Source: JBOFOR01 sp051654865 (GTDB lineage: Bacteria > Bacillota > Clostridia > Peptostreptococcales > Peptostreptococcaceae). From it: a DNA stretch of 12,676 nt. This document shows, in pieces, positions 6,041-12,676 of the stretch (positions are counted from its first letter, which is position 1; each line of letters begins with the position of its first letter). Position numbers and translations under genes: made by a program. The notes beneath the pieces were generated by a model. That model did not search any database. It had not been told where the DNA came from and saw only the letters and a list, made by a program, of their open reading frames with translations. The stretch lies in contig JBOFYV010000025.1 of the NCBI GenBank assembly GCA_051654865.1, forward strand, positions 1 through 12,676. The letters run 5' to 3'.

Positions 6041-8017
6041 ATGAAAAAAATAAGTCATGGATGTACTTTAGACTGTTTTGATTGTTGTAAGTTTAACGTT
6101 TATGTAGACGAAGATAAGGTGTTAAAAATAGAAGGAGATAAAGAACATCCTTATACAAAAGGATTCATATGTAGTAAAGGTAGAGATCATTTAAATAGAT
6201 TAAATCATAAGGATAGAATATATTCGCCTATGATAAAGATAGATAATGAATGGAAAGAAATATCTTTTGAGAAAGCTATAGATATAATTGCAGAAAAATT
6301 AATTGCATATAAAGAGAAATATACATCAAAATCTATTTTATATTATACTCAGTATGGTAGTGGATCAATATTAAAGGACATAGGAGATATATTTTTTAAT
6401 TTTTATGGTGGGGTTAGCAGAAGTAAAGGCGGACCATGTTGGAGTGCAGGTATTAAAGCTCAAGAATATGATTTTGGTACTCCCAAAAGTCATTCTTTAG
6501 AGGATATGTTAAATAGCAAAAATATATTTATATGGGGAAAGAATCCTGCATATACAACTATACATACAATGGCTATGATAAAAAAAGCAAAACAAAATGG
6601 AGCCAAAATAATAGTGATAGACCCACTTTGCACATCAACAGCTAAAATAGCAGATAAATATATAAGGATTAACCCTGGAACAGATGGTGCTTTAGCAATT
6701 GCAATGGCTAAAGTTATTATAAATAAAGGTAGTTATGATATAAATTACATAAATAACTATGTAGAAGGGTATGAAGAATATAAAAGCTATATTGATACAT
6801 TAAAACTAGAATATTTATTAGAAGAGTGTGGAGTAAGTGAAAATGATTTAAATGAATTAGTAACTTTGTATTGTGATAAATACTCTACGATATACTTGGG
6901 ATATGGTATGCAAAAGTATAAAAATGGAGGTAACAACATAAGAGCAATCGATGCACTTGGCGCAATTACAGGTCAAATTGGATTTGAAGGTGGAGGTATA
7001 AACTATGCAAATAGGGTATATCCAGGAGTGATAAATTTAGACCCTTATAATAGTGAATTATATGGGGAAAATAGGACATTTTATACTAGTAAAATTAGTG
7101 AATTTATAGAAGACTCATTAACTGAAAATAATGATAACATACCTATAAAGATGGCGGTAATAACAAAAAGTAATTTACTTAATCAGCTACCAAATTTAAA
7201 TAAGTTAGAAGATGCATTTTCTAAAATCGAATTTAAAGTATGTTTTGATATGTTTATGACCGATACAGCAAGTAAGTGTGATATGTTTATACCTTGTACA
7301 AATACATTAGAATCAGAAGATATAGTGTACAGCTCTATGTCTAACCCCTATATAACGTTTAATGAGGTAGGGGTATTGCCTAAAAATAAACTTATGGATG
7401 AGTATTACTTCTTTATGGAATTAGCTAAAAAAATGAATATGGATAGTTATCCATTTATATCAAAATATGACTATTTAAATAAAGTAATAGAGCCATTAAA
7501 AGTATATAATGAAGAGATTACTTTAGAAACAATAAAGAATACATACTTTACATTACATCAACCTGTCCCTTGGAAAGACAAAATGTTTGATACAAAATCA
7601 CATAAATATGAATTATACTCAAATGATGCAAAACAAAATGGAGTTAGCCCAATTCCTATATATATAAGTACTAAAAAATCCGAAAAGTTTAGATTATTAA
7701 CCAATCACTATAGAGATTCCCTAGCAAGTCAACAATTTATAGAAAAAAATGGAATATCAAAGGCATATATTAATGAAAAAATGGCAATAAAGATAGATGT
7801 AAAAAATAATGAGGTTGTATGGCTACAATCAAAGAATGTAGATATCAGTGTAGAAATAATTATAGACAATAATATAGGTGATGATATAGTAATGATGTAT
7901 GCTGGATGGTGGAAAAAACATGGTAATCCCAACTTCTTGACAGACTCTGGTATATCAGATATGGGAGGTCAAGTTACTTACAATGAAACCTTTGTAGACA
8001 TAATGAAACAAAAGTAG
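6041..8017 (+). CDS. Molybdopterin-dependent oxidoreductase (DMSO reductase / formate dehydrogenase superfamily), substrate unknown
   Basis: A 658-residue catalytic subunit of the bis-molybdopterin family. The N-terminal domain carries a [4Fe-4S] motif, C8-x3-C12-x2-C15 with the fourth ligand at C44 (CSKGRDH). The central molybdopterin domain shows WGKNPAYTT (165-173) and IDPLCTSTAKIAD followed by NPGTDGALA (193-219), a family hallmark. The C-terminal pterin-binding domain spans about 547-658 (RLLTNHYRDS, then WWKKHGNPNFLT). C133 in GGPCWSAG is a plausible Mo or W ligand, but I cannot confirm it. There is no Tat or other signal peptide, so it is probably cytoplasmic, and no partner iron-sulfur or membrane subunit lies nearby. 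GAGGAGG (6024-6030) lies 10 nt upstream of the ATG. TTGATA (5988-5993) and TATATG (6012-6017), 18 nt apart, are a weak promoter candidate overlapping the preceding terminator's T-run. Its place just before spoIIA may be coincidental. Confidence 0.9.
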   Translation: MKKISHGCTLDCFDCCKFNVYVDEDKVLKIEGDKEHPYTKGFICSKGRDHLNRLNHKDRIYSPMIKIDNEWKEISFEKAIDIIAEKLIAYKEKYTSKSILYYTQYGSGSILKDIGDIFFNFYGGVSRSKGGPCWSAGIKAQEYDFGTPKSHSLEDMLNSKNIFIWGKNPAYTTIHTMAMIKKAKQNGAKIIVIDPLCTSTAKIADKYIRINPGTDGALAIAMAKVIINKGSYDINYINNYVEGYEEYKSYIDTLKLEYLLEECGVSENDLNELVTLYCDKYSTIYLGYGMQKYKNGGNNIRAIDALGAITGQIGFEGGGINYANRVYPGVINLDPYNSELYGENRTFYTSKISEFIEDSLTENNDNIPIKMAVITKSNLLNQLPNLNKLEDAFSKIEFKVCFDMFMTDTASKCDMFIPCTNTLESEDIVYSSMSNPYITFNEVGVLPKNKLMDEYYFFMELAKKMNMDSYPFISKYDYLNKVIEPLKVYNEEITLETIKNTYFTLHQPVPWKDKMFDTKSHKYELYSNDAKQNGVSPIPIYISTKKSEKFRLLTNHYRDSLASQQFIEKNGISKAYINEKMAIKIDVKNNEVVWLQSKNVDISVEIIIDNNIGDDIVMMYAGWWKKHGNPNFLTDSGISDMGGQVTYNETFVDIMKQK

Positions 8018-8029
8018 TTAAATTTCTTT

Positions 8030-8058
8030 AAAGGAATAATGAGATGACTATAGAATTC
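8030..8058 (+). promoter_or_regulatory. Sigma-H-type promoter of the spoIIA operon
   Basis: AAAGGAATA (8030-8038) matches the sigma-H -35 consensus RNAGGAWWW at all positions. After 11 nt, ATAGAATTC (8050-8058) matches the -10 consensus RNNGAATWW at 8 of 9. Spacing is as expected for sigma-H. The spoIIA operon is a known sigma-H target in Bacillus and in C. difficile. Transcription would start near 8065, leaving a leader of about 38 nt. Confidence 0.85.
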
Positions 8059-8102
8059 ATAATAAGGTTAAGACTTTTGTAAAAAGTAAGGGGGAGGTAC
8101 TA

Positions 8103-8438
8103 ATGATAAAATACTCATTAGAAGAGAAAAATCTAATCATAGAATTTATGGTACCAGAATTAGATCACCATATAACTAATGAAGTTAGAGATGAGATTGA
8201 TGAAATACTTATATCTAGACCAATAAAAAATATTGTCTTTGATTTTAGGAATATTAGATTTATGGATTCATCAGGTATTGGTGTTATAATTGGAAGATAC
8301 AAGAAAATTTCCAATGAAGGTGGAAAAGTGTCAGTTATAAATGTAAATGCTAGAGTTAAAAAGATATTTGACTTGTCAGGTATGAATAAGATAATTAGCA
8401 TCTACGACACATGTGAAGAAGCAATAAGTTCTTTGTAA
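8103..8438 (+). CDS. spoIIAA: Anti-sigma F factor antagonist SpoIIAA (STAS domain)
   Basis: A 111-residue single STAS-domain protein. Unphosphorylated SpoIIAA binds SpoIIAB and frees sigma-F in the forespore; SpoIIAB kinase activity and the SpoIIE phosphatase set its phosphorylation state. Diagnostic features are ELDHH (19-23) and FMDSSGIGVIIGRYK (53-67), in which S57 corresponds to the phosphorylated Ser58 of Bacillus subtilis SpoIIAA. Length matches the family (about 115). The start is supported by AGGGGGAGG (8089-8097), 5 nt upstream. It is the first gene of the spoIIAA-spoIIAB-sigF operon, 9 bp before spoIIAB, and lies 45 bp past a sigma-H promoter. Confidence 0.98.
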   Translation: MIKYSLEEKNLIIEFMVPELDHHITNEVRDEIDEILISRPIKNIVFDFRNIRFMDSSGIGVIIGRYKKISNEGGKVSVINVNARVKKIFDLSGMNKIISIYDTCEEAISSL

Positions 8439-8447
8439 GGGGGAAAA

Positions 8448-8882
8448 ATGATGAGTAATAATATTATGGAAGTTAAATTTTCTGCCAAATCTGAAAATGA
8501 AAGCTTAGCGAGAGTAATTGTTGCGTCTTTTGCTGCTAAGTTGGATCCGACATTAGATGAATTAGCAGACATAAAGACAGCAGTTTCAGAAGCAGTTACT
8601 AATGCTATAATACATGCATACGATGAAGATGAATCTAAATTTGTATATCTAAGATGTGAAATACAAGAAGATATAATAAAGATTGTAGTAGAGGATAGAG
8701 GTAAAGGTATAGATGATATTCAAATGGCTATGCAACCGCTATATACATCAAAGCCAGAACTTGAAAGGTCAGGTATGGGATTTACTGTAATGGAGAGTTT
8801 TATGGATGGTGTAGAGGTAAGTTCAATAGAGAATGATGGGACAAAAATAGTAATGACAAAAAAAATAAACTTGCCTAAATAA
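8448..8882 (+). CDS. spoIIAB: Anti-sigma F factor / serine kinase SpoIIAB
   Basis: A 144-residue GHKL-fold ATPase that binds and holds sigma-F inactive and phosphorylates SpoIIAA on serine. The N-box is EAVTNAIIHAY (48-58, with E48 and N52), the G1 box is DRGKGI (83-88) and the G2 region is RSGMGF (107-112). Length agrees with B. subtilis SpoIIAB (146). The ribosome binding site AAGGGGG (8437-8443) overlaps the spoIIAA stop codon, implying translational coupling. Two tandem ATGs occur at 8448 and 8451. The second has the better spacing (7 nt rather than 4), so the protein may be 143 residues. Confidence 0.98.
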   Translation: MMSNNIMEVKFSAKSENESLARVIVASFAAKLDPTLDELADIKTAVSEAVTNAIIHAYDEDESKFVYLRCEIQEDIIKIVVEDRGKGIDDIQMAMQPLYTSKPELERSGMGFTVMESFMDGVEVSSIENDGTKIVMTKKINLPK

Positions 8883-8905
8883 AATCCAAAAGGAATAGAG
8901 GTTTT

Positions 8906-9673
8906 ATGATGGGGATAACTGCAGCAAAACAAGAAAAAAGAGTACTGCTTAGCCATGAAGAAACACTTAAGTTGATAGATAGAGCACAACAAGGTGATGA
9001 AGAGGCTAAAGAAATTCTAATAGCAAATAATTTAGGATTAGTCAGAAGTGTTGTAGCAAAATTTTTAAACATAGGGTATGATAGAGATGATTTATTCCAA
9101 TTAGGTTCTATAGGTCTAATGAAGGCTATCTATAAATTTGATCCAAAGTTCAATGTTAAATTTTCAACATATGCAGTACCAATGATTTTGGGAGAAATAA
9201 AGAGATACTTAAGAGATGATGGTATGGTAAAAGTATCTAGATCCCTTAAACAGATTGCTATAAAAGCTAAAACTCAAAGCGAAGTACTTACAAAGAAATT
9301 AGGTAGAGAACCAAGTATAGAGGAGTTAGCGAAGGAACTAGAAGTTGAAAAAGAAGATTTAGTAATGGCAATGGAATCTAATTTTTCGGTTGAATATTTA
9401 CATGGTGTAATACATGAAGAAGAAGGTTCTCCAATTTGTCTTATTGATAAAATAAGTTTAAAAGGAGAAAGTGAAGAAGAAAAAGTAATAGATAATTTAT
9501 TACTAAAAGAAGTGTTAGGAAAATTAGAAAAAAGAGAAAGACAAATAATAATGCTTAGATATTTTGAGGACAAGACTCAAAGTGAAATTGGTGAACTATT
9601 AAATATATCCCAAGTTCAAGTGTCTAGAATTGAAAAGAAAGTATTATCTAAACTCAAAACATACATAAGTTAG
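8906..9673 (+). CDS. sigF: RNA polymerase sigma factor SigF, forespore-specific
   Basis: A 255-residue group 3 sigma-70 factor, the first compartment-specific sigma of sporulation. Region 2 spans about 38-105, with NNLGLVRSVVAKF, DDLFQLGSIGLMKAIYKFDP and KFSTYAVPMILGEIKRYLRDDG. Region 3 covers about 107-170 and region 4 about 195-252, with the HTH in TQSEIGELLNISQVQVSRIEKKVL. The GEIKRYLRDDG segment and the position after spoIIAB distinguish it from sigma-G and sigma-B. The ribosome binding site AGAGG (8897-8901) lies 4 nt from the ATG at 8906 and 7 nt from a second ATG at 8909, so either may start translation. It is separated from spoIIAB by 23 bp and followed by a strong terminator. Confidence 0.97.
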   Translation: MMGITAAKQEKRVLLSHEETLKLIDRAQQGDEEAKEILIANNLGLVRSVVAKFLNIGYDRDDLFQLGSIGLMKAIYKFDPKFNVKFSTYAVPMILGEIKRYLRDDGMVKVSRSLKQIAIKAKTQSEVLTKKLGREPSIEELAKELEVEKEDLVMAMESNFSVEYLHGVIHEEEGSPICLIDKISLKGESEEEKVIDNLLLKEVLGKLEKRERQIIMLRYFEDKTQSEIGELLNISQVQVSRIEKKVLSKLKTYIS

Positions 9674-9676
9674 ATA

Positions 9677-9733
9677 AATAAACCTTTAGTTTATTGCAGT
9701 AATACTGCATAAATTAGGGGTTTATTTTTTTTT
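9677..9733 (+). terminator. Long hairpin terminator of the spoIIA operon
   Basis: The outer stem pairs AATAAACC (9677-9684) with GGTTTATT (9719-9726). The inner stem pairs TTTAT(T)GCAGT with ACTGCATAAA (about 9690-9713) with one bulged T and an AAT loop. Nine T follow or overlap the stem end (9725-9733). It starts 3 bp past the sigF stop codon and separates the spoIIA and spoVA operons. Confidence 0.88.
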
Positions 9734-9769
9734 ATAAAACAAATAATAAGTATAAGGAGGAGTTGTACT

Positions 9770-10354
9770 ATGGAAGATATTTACTTAATACCAAAAAAAA
9801 ATAAACCGTTTGAATTTAGCAAAACTAAAGTTTTTTTAAAAGATATCTACTGTATTTATCCAGAAAATTATGAGCAAAAAATAGGAGATATTTGTGTAAG
9901 AGATTATAATAAAAATACTTCCAAGTATGATGTAATACATTTGGGTGAAGTGATTAATGAAGTTAAGACAAAATTTCCAACAGTACATATAAATTTTTTA
10001 AAAACAGATGATGTGGTCATTTTTTTCGATGAATATAAAAAAGATAGAACTAAATACTTGAGAGTACTAGTTGTTAGTGTGGTTGTACTAATGGGATCAA
10101 TAATGGGTATAATGAATTTTCATGCAGATGTAAATATGGCAGAGTCTCAGTTAACTATGGTCGGTGCTATAACTAATAATTCAAAAACATACTTACCATA
10201 CTTTCAAATACCATATTCTATAGGTATAGGAATTGGAGTAGCTCTTTTTTTTAATAGATTTATTCCAACTTATGCGAAAAATGAGCCTAGTCCATTAGAA
10301 TTAAAACTAGTATCTCTAGACAAAGAAATAGAGAATCAATTAAGAAAGAAGTAA
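9770..10354 (+). CDS. spoVAA: Stage V sporulation protein AA
   Basis: A 194-residue membrane protein of the SpoVA complex, which carries dipicolinic acid across the inner forespore membrane. Residues 1-95 form a soluble domain rich in short strands. Two hydrophobic segments follow at about 97-116 (YLRVLVVSVVVLMGSIMGIM) and 146-164, and the end is charged (KEIENQLRKK). Length is near B. subtilis SpoVAA (about 206). The conserved FHADVNM segment after the first helix fits the family. AAGGAGGAG (9754-9762) precedes the ATG by about 8 nt. It is first in the spoVA operon, 36 bp after the spoIIA terminator T-run. Sigma-G transcription is expected from other spore formers, but no convincing sigma-G box is visible. 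Confidence 0.9.
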   Translation: MEDIYLIPKKNKPFEFSKTKVFLKDIYCIYPENYEQKIGDICVRDYNKNTSKYDVIHLGEVINEVKTKFPTVHINFLKTDDVVIFFDEYKKDRTKYLRVLVVSVVVLMGSIMGIMNFHADVNMAESQLTMVGAITNNSKTYLPYFQIPYSIGIGIGVALFFNRFIPTYAKNEPSPLELKLVSLDKEIENQLRKK

Positions 10355-10366
10355 AGAGGGGTAAAT

Positions 10367-10783
10367 GTGAAAGTATTTGTGATTTTATTTGGTTTATCAT
10401 CTGGAATAATGGTGGGTGCAGGAGTAGTAGCAATACTAATACTAATTGGAATTGTACCTAGGATGGCCCAAATTACCAAAACAAAGCTTTTCATAGGGTT
10501 ATATGAAAAACTATTAATTTTAGGGACATTTCTAGGGAGTCTAATATCACTTCAAGGTATACATCTTGATTTAGGAAGAGTTGGAGTGTTAGTATCAGGT
10601 TTAGCTTATGGTATTTTTATTGGCTTTTTAAGTTCTGGGCTAACTGAAGTTTTAGATTACATACCAATAGTGTCTAGAAGATTAAAAATACCAACAATGT
10701 ATTTAAAATATATAATAATATCTATGTTAATTGGAAAAGTTATTGGTTCATTTTTTGGATGGAGAATAATTCAAGGAGGGTAA
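10367..10783 (+). CDS. spoVAB: Stage V sporulation protein AB
   Basis: A 138-residue integral membrane protein of the SpoVA complex, close in length to B. subtilis SpoVAB (141). Hydrophobic segments lie at about 3-29, 46-62, 70-95 and 111-133, with GxGVVAILILIGIVPR near the N-terminus. The start is a GTG at 10367, with AGAGGGG (10355-10361) 5 nt upstream. The overlapping ATG at 10365 is out of frame and runs straight into a TGA, so it cannot be the start. The gene lies 12 bp after spoVAA. The spoVAC ribosome binding site is embedded in its last codons. Confidence 0.92.
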   Translation: MKVFVILFGLSSGIMVGAGVVAILILIGIVPRMAQITKTKLFIGLYEKLLILGTFLGSLISLQGIHLDLGRVGVLVSGLAYGIFIGFLSSGLTEVLDYIPIVSRRLKIPTMYLKYIIISMLIGKVIGSFFGWRIIQGG

Positions 10784-10787
10784 GTAG

Positions 10788-11228
10788 ATGGACAGAGATT
10801 ATAAAAAATATGTAGAAGAAATAAGTCCCAAGCCGAAGTATTTAAAGAATTATACTTTAGCATTCATAGTAGGAGGTATAATCTGTGTAATAGGTCAAGC
10901 GATAAATGATATTTACTGTAAGCTTGTAGGGCTAGATAAAATTGCAGCATCAGGGGCCACATCAATAACTTTAATTTTTATAGGTGCATTTCTTACTGGC
11001 CTAGGAGTATATGACCTTATTGGAAAAAGAGCAGGAGCAGGATCTATAGTTCCTATAACTGGGTTTGCAAATTCAATAGTATCACCAGCTATGGAATATA
11101 AAAGAGAAGGATATGTACTAGGTGTAGGGGCTAACTTGTTTAAAATAGCTGGGCCTGTTCTTGTTTATGGTATAGGTTCATCTATACTATGTGGATTTAT
11201 ATATTATATTTTTACTGTTGTAAAATAA
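10788..11228 (+). CDS. spoVAC: Stage V sporulation protein AC
   Basis: A 146-residue membrane protein. In B. subtilis SpoVAC behaves as a mechanosensitive channel for dipicolinic acid release. Hydrophobic stretches lie at about 23-44, 53-78, 83-100 and 113-145. The family motif GAGSIVPITGFANSIVSPAMEYKREG (84-108) is intact, as are the N-terminal PKPKYLKN and the GQAIND segment. Its layout parallels SpoVAE, a paralogue encoded two genes later that shows the equivalent GAGATVPIIGFGYSLANG. AAGGAGGG (10773-10780) lies 7 nt before the ATG, and only 4 bp separate it from spoVAB. Confidence 0.97.
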   Translation: MDRDYKKYVEEISPKPKYLKNYTLAFIVGGIICVIGQAINDIYCKLVGLDKIAASGATSITLIFIGAFLTGLGVYDLIGKRAGAGSIVPITGFANSIVSPAMEYKREGYVLGVGANLFKIAGPVLVYGIGSSILCGFIYYIFTVVK

Positions 11229-11240
11229 GGTGGTGAAAGT

Positions 11241-12257
11241 ATGGCAAATAAAAGAGTAGGTTTAAGGACTGTTAAATTAGAGAATGGTCCTACTATAATA
11301 TCTTCGGCGGCAGTTGTTGGACCAAAAGAAGGAGAAGGTCCACTTAGAGAATATTTTGACATGATTTTAGATGATGATTTATTCGGTGAGAAATCCTGGG
11401 AACTATCAGAAAGTAAAATGGTAGAAACTGCTATGAGAAAAGCAGTTCAAAAAGGGAATCTAAGTCTAGAAAAAGTTAATTACATGATAGGAGGAGATTT
11501 AATAAATCAATTACTACCATCCTCTTTTGCAGCAAGATCTTTAGAAATACCTTTCTTTGGTATATACGGAGCTTGTTCAACAATGGCAGAAGGAATGTGT
11601 TTAAGCTCTATGTTAATAGATGGAGGATTTGCAGATTTCATAGTATCTGGTACATCGAGCCATTATTGTACCGCAGAAAGACAGTTTAGATTTCCTCTAG
11701 AATTAGGTAACCAAAAACCTATGACTGCTCAATGGACTGTAACTGGTGCAGGTAGCGTAGTTATAGCTTCAAAAGGTGAAGGGCCAAAAGTAAAATATAT
11801 AACAGTAGGTAAGGTTATAGATAAAGGTATTAATGATGGAAATAATATGGGTGCAGCAATGGCTCCAGCTGCAATAGATACAATATATGCATATTTTGAT
11901 GATACTAAAGATGATCCAAATAGTTTCGATCTTATTGTAACAGGAGATTTAGGTAAACTGGGTAAACAAATAACAGAAGATCTATTAAAGGAAAAAGGCA
12001 TAGATATTTCAAAAGTATATACTGATTGTGGAATAGAAATATTTGATTTAGAAAAGCAAGATGTACATTGTGGAGGTAGTGGATGTGGTTGTTCTGCAAC
12101 TGTATTTGCTGGATATATATATAAAAAGATTATAAACAAAGAATATAATAAAGTTATGCTAGTATCAACAGGAGCGTTACTTTCTCCAACAAGTACCTTG
12201 CAAAAACAAACTATACCATGTGTAGCTCATGCACTAGTTATAGTTAATGAGGAGTGA
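11241..12257 (+). CDS. spoVAD: Stage V sporulation protein AD (thiolase-fold dipicolinic acid-binding protein)
   Basis: A 338-residue soluble, membrane-associated protein with a thiolase/ketoacyl-synthase fold that binds dipicolinic acid rather than acting as a condensing enzyme. GIYGACSTMAEG (107-118) contains the thiolase-type nucleophile-position cysteine C112, close to a cysteine reported in the B. subtilis ligand pocket. HCGGSGCGCSATVFAGY (276-292) and the C-terminal STGALLSPTSTLQ (309-321) are typical of SpoVAD. Length equals the family norm (about 338). AAGGTGG (11227-11233) overlaps the spoVAC stop codon and lies 7 nt before the ATG, so the two genes are probably translationally coupled. 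Confidence 0.98.
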   Translation: MANKRVGLRTVKLENGPTIISSAAVVGPKEGEGPLREYFDMILDDDLFGEKSWELSESKMVETAMRKAVQKGNLSLEKVNYMIGGDLINQLLPSSFAARSLEIPFFGIYGACSTMAEGMCLSSMLIDGGFADFIVSGTSSHYCTAERQFRFPLELGNQKPMTAQWTVTGAGSVVIASKGEGPKVKYITVGKVIDKGINDGNNMGAAMAPAAIDTIYAYFDDTKDDPNSFDLIVTGDLGKLGKQITEDLLKEKGIDISKVYTDCGIEIFDLEKQDVHCGGSGCGCSATVFAGYIYKKIINKEYNKVMLVSTGALLSPTSTLQKQTIPCVAHALVIVNEE

Positions 12258-12262
12258 TTCAT

Positions 12263-12625
12263 ATGTTACTAGACTATATTAAAGTATTTTTTGTTGGTGG
12301 ATTAATATGTTTAATTGCTCAGATTTTAATGGATTACTTTAAGGTGTTAAATCCATATGTATTAGTTTCTTATGTAACAGCAGGTGTTATTTTAACTTTT
12401 TTAGGTATATATGAACCTATAGTAAAGTTTGGTGGTGCAGGGGCAACGGTACCTATAATAGGATTTGGATATTCTTTAGCTAACGGAGTAAAAAAAGCCA
12501 TAGAATCAGATGGTTTTATAGGTATATTTACAGGTGGAATTACAGGTACAGCAGGAGGTATAGCAGCAGCAATATTTTTTGGATATTTAATGGCAGTAAT
12601 ATTTACACCAAAAGCAAAACCATAA
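12263..12625 (+). CDS. spoVAE: Stage V sporulation protein AE (SpoVAEb type)
   Basis: A 120-residue integral membrane protein of the SpoVA complex, with hydrophobic segments at about 5-25, 32-50 and 88-113 and the signature GGAGATVPIIGFGYSLANGVKKA, homologous to part of SpoVAC. I chose the ATG at 12263 rather than an in-frame GTG at 12254. GAGGAG (12249-12254) is 8 nt before the ATG but overlaps the GTG, and the ATG start leaves a clean 5-bp gap after spoVAD. It corresponds to SpoVAEb of Bacillus. No spoVAEa or spoVAF follows before the terminator, as is usual in clostridia. Confidence 0.96.
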   Translation: MLLDYIKVFFVGGLICLIAQILMDYFKVLNPYVLVSYVTAGVILTFLGIYEPIVKFGGAGATVPIIGFGYSLANGVKKAIESDGFIGIFTGGITGTAGGIAAAIFFGYLMAVIFTPKAKP

Positions 12626-12626
12626 T

Positions 12627-12660
12627 AAAAAAGCTAACTGTTTACACAGTTAGCTTTTTT
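12627..12660 (+). terminator. Terminator of the spoVA operon, possibly bidirectional
   Basis: AAAAAAGCTAACTG (12627-12640) pairs perfectly with CAGTTAGCTTTTTT (12647-12660) around a 6-nt loop. The A and T runs at the stem base allow termination in both directions. It follows the spoVAE stop codon by 1 bp. Confidence 0.93.
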
Positions 12661-12676
12661 ATTATTCAGTAGGAGC

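Noticed and set aside
12254..12262. GTG start for spoVAE overlapping the spoVAD stop
   Set aside because: The ribosome binding site GAGGAG overlaps this GTG, whereas the ATG at 12263 has ideal spacing.
12662..12676. Minus-strand tail of a convergent gene reading ...APTE then TAA at the right edge
   Set aside because: Only four codons are inside the window. The bidirectional terminator makes it plausible, but nothing more supports it.

Overview
The window is a stretch of low-GC Firmicutes chromosome. AT-rich intergenic DNA, strong AGGAGG-type ribosome binding sites and A/T-ending codons point to a clostridium. A complete spoIIA operon plus a spoVA operon mean an endospore former. The order pyruvate formate-lyase activase / pyruvate formate-lyase / DEAD-box helicase / spoIIA / spoVA resembles, from memory, the corresponding region of Clostridioides difficile and relatives (Peptostreptococcaceae). 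C. difficile itself is reported to lack spoVAA and spoVAB, which are present here, so a related genus is more likely. This placement is an inference.

Layout. Positions 1-380 carry no recognisable gene, but hold an A-rich tract, a bidirectional terminator and an unusual 140-bp three-tier palindrome. On the minus strand lie pflA (381-1121) and pflB (1438-3669). pflB ends in its own terminator, and pflA has a promoter candidate of its own. A 633-bp divergent intergenic region (3670-4302) separates pflB from a plus-strand DEAD-box RNA helicase gene and is rich in dyads upstream of pflB. The helicase gene ends in a clean terminator. A stand-alone molybdopterin oxidoreductase gene follows (6041-8017).

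The right half is the forespore programme. A near-consensus sigma-H promoter (8030-8058) drives spoIIAA-spoIIAB-sigF, the anti-anti-sigma / anti-sigma / sigma-F switch. The operon closes with a long hairpin terminator. Only 36 bp later begins spoVAA-spoVAB-spoVAC-spoVAD-spoVAE, the membrane channel and binding proteins that move dipicolinic acid into the spore and release it at germination. That operon ends in a 14-bp-stem terminator at the right edge.

Functionally, PflB and PflA ferment pyruvate to acetyl-CoA and formate. The helicase is probably a general RNA-remodelling or cold-shock protein. The molybdenum enzyme has an unassigned substrate. SpoIIAA, SpoIIAB and sigma-F start forespore-specific transcription, and SpoVA acts later. 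I found no phage, IS transposase, CRISPR or defence genes and no obviously new multi-gene system. The most unusual non-coding items are the 140-bp palindrome beside the pflA stop codon and the repeated dyad motifs upstream of pflB.
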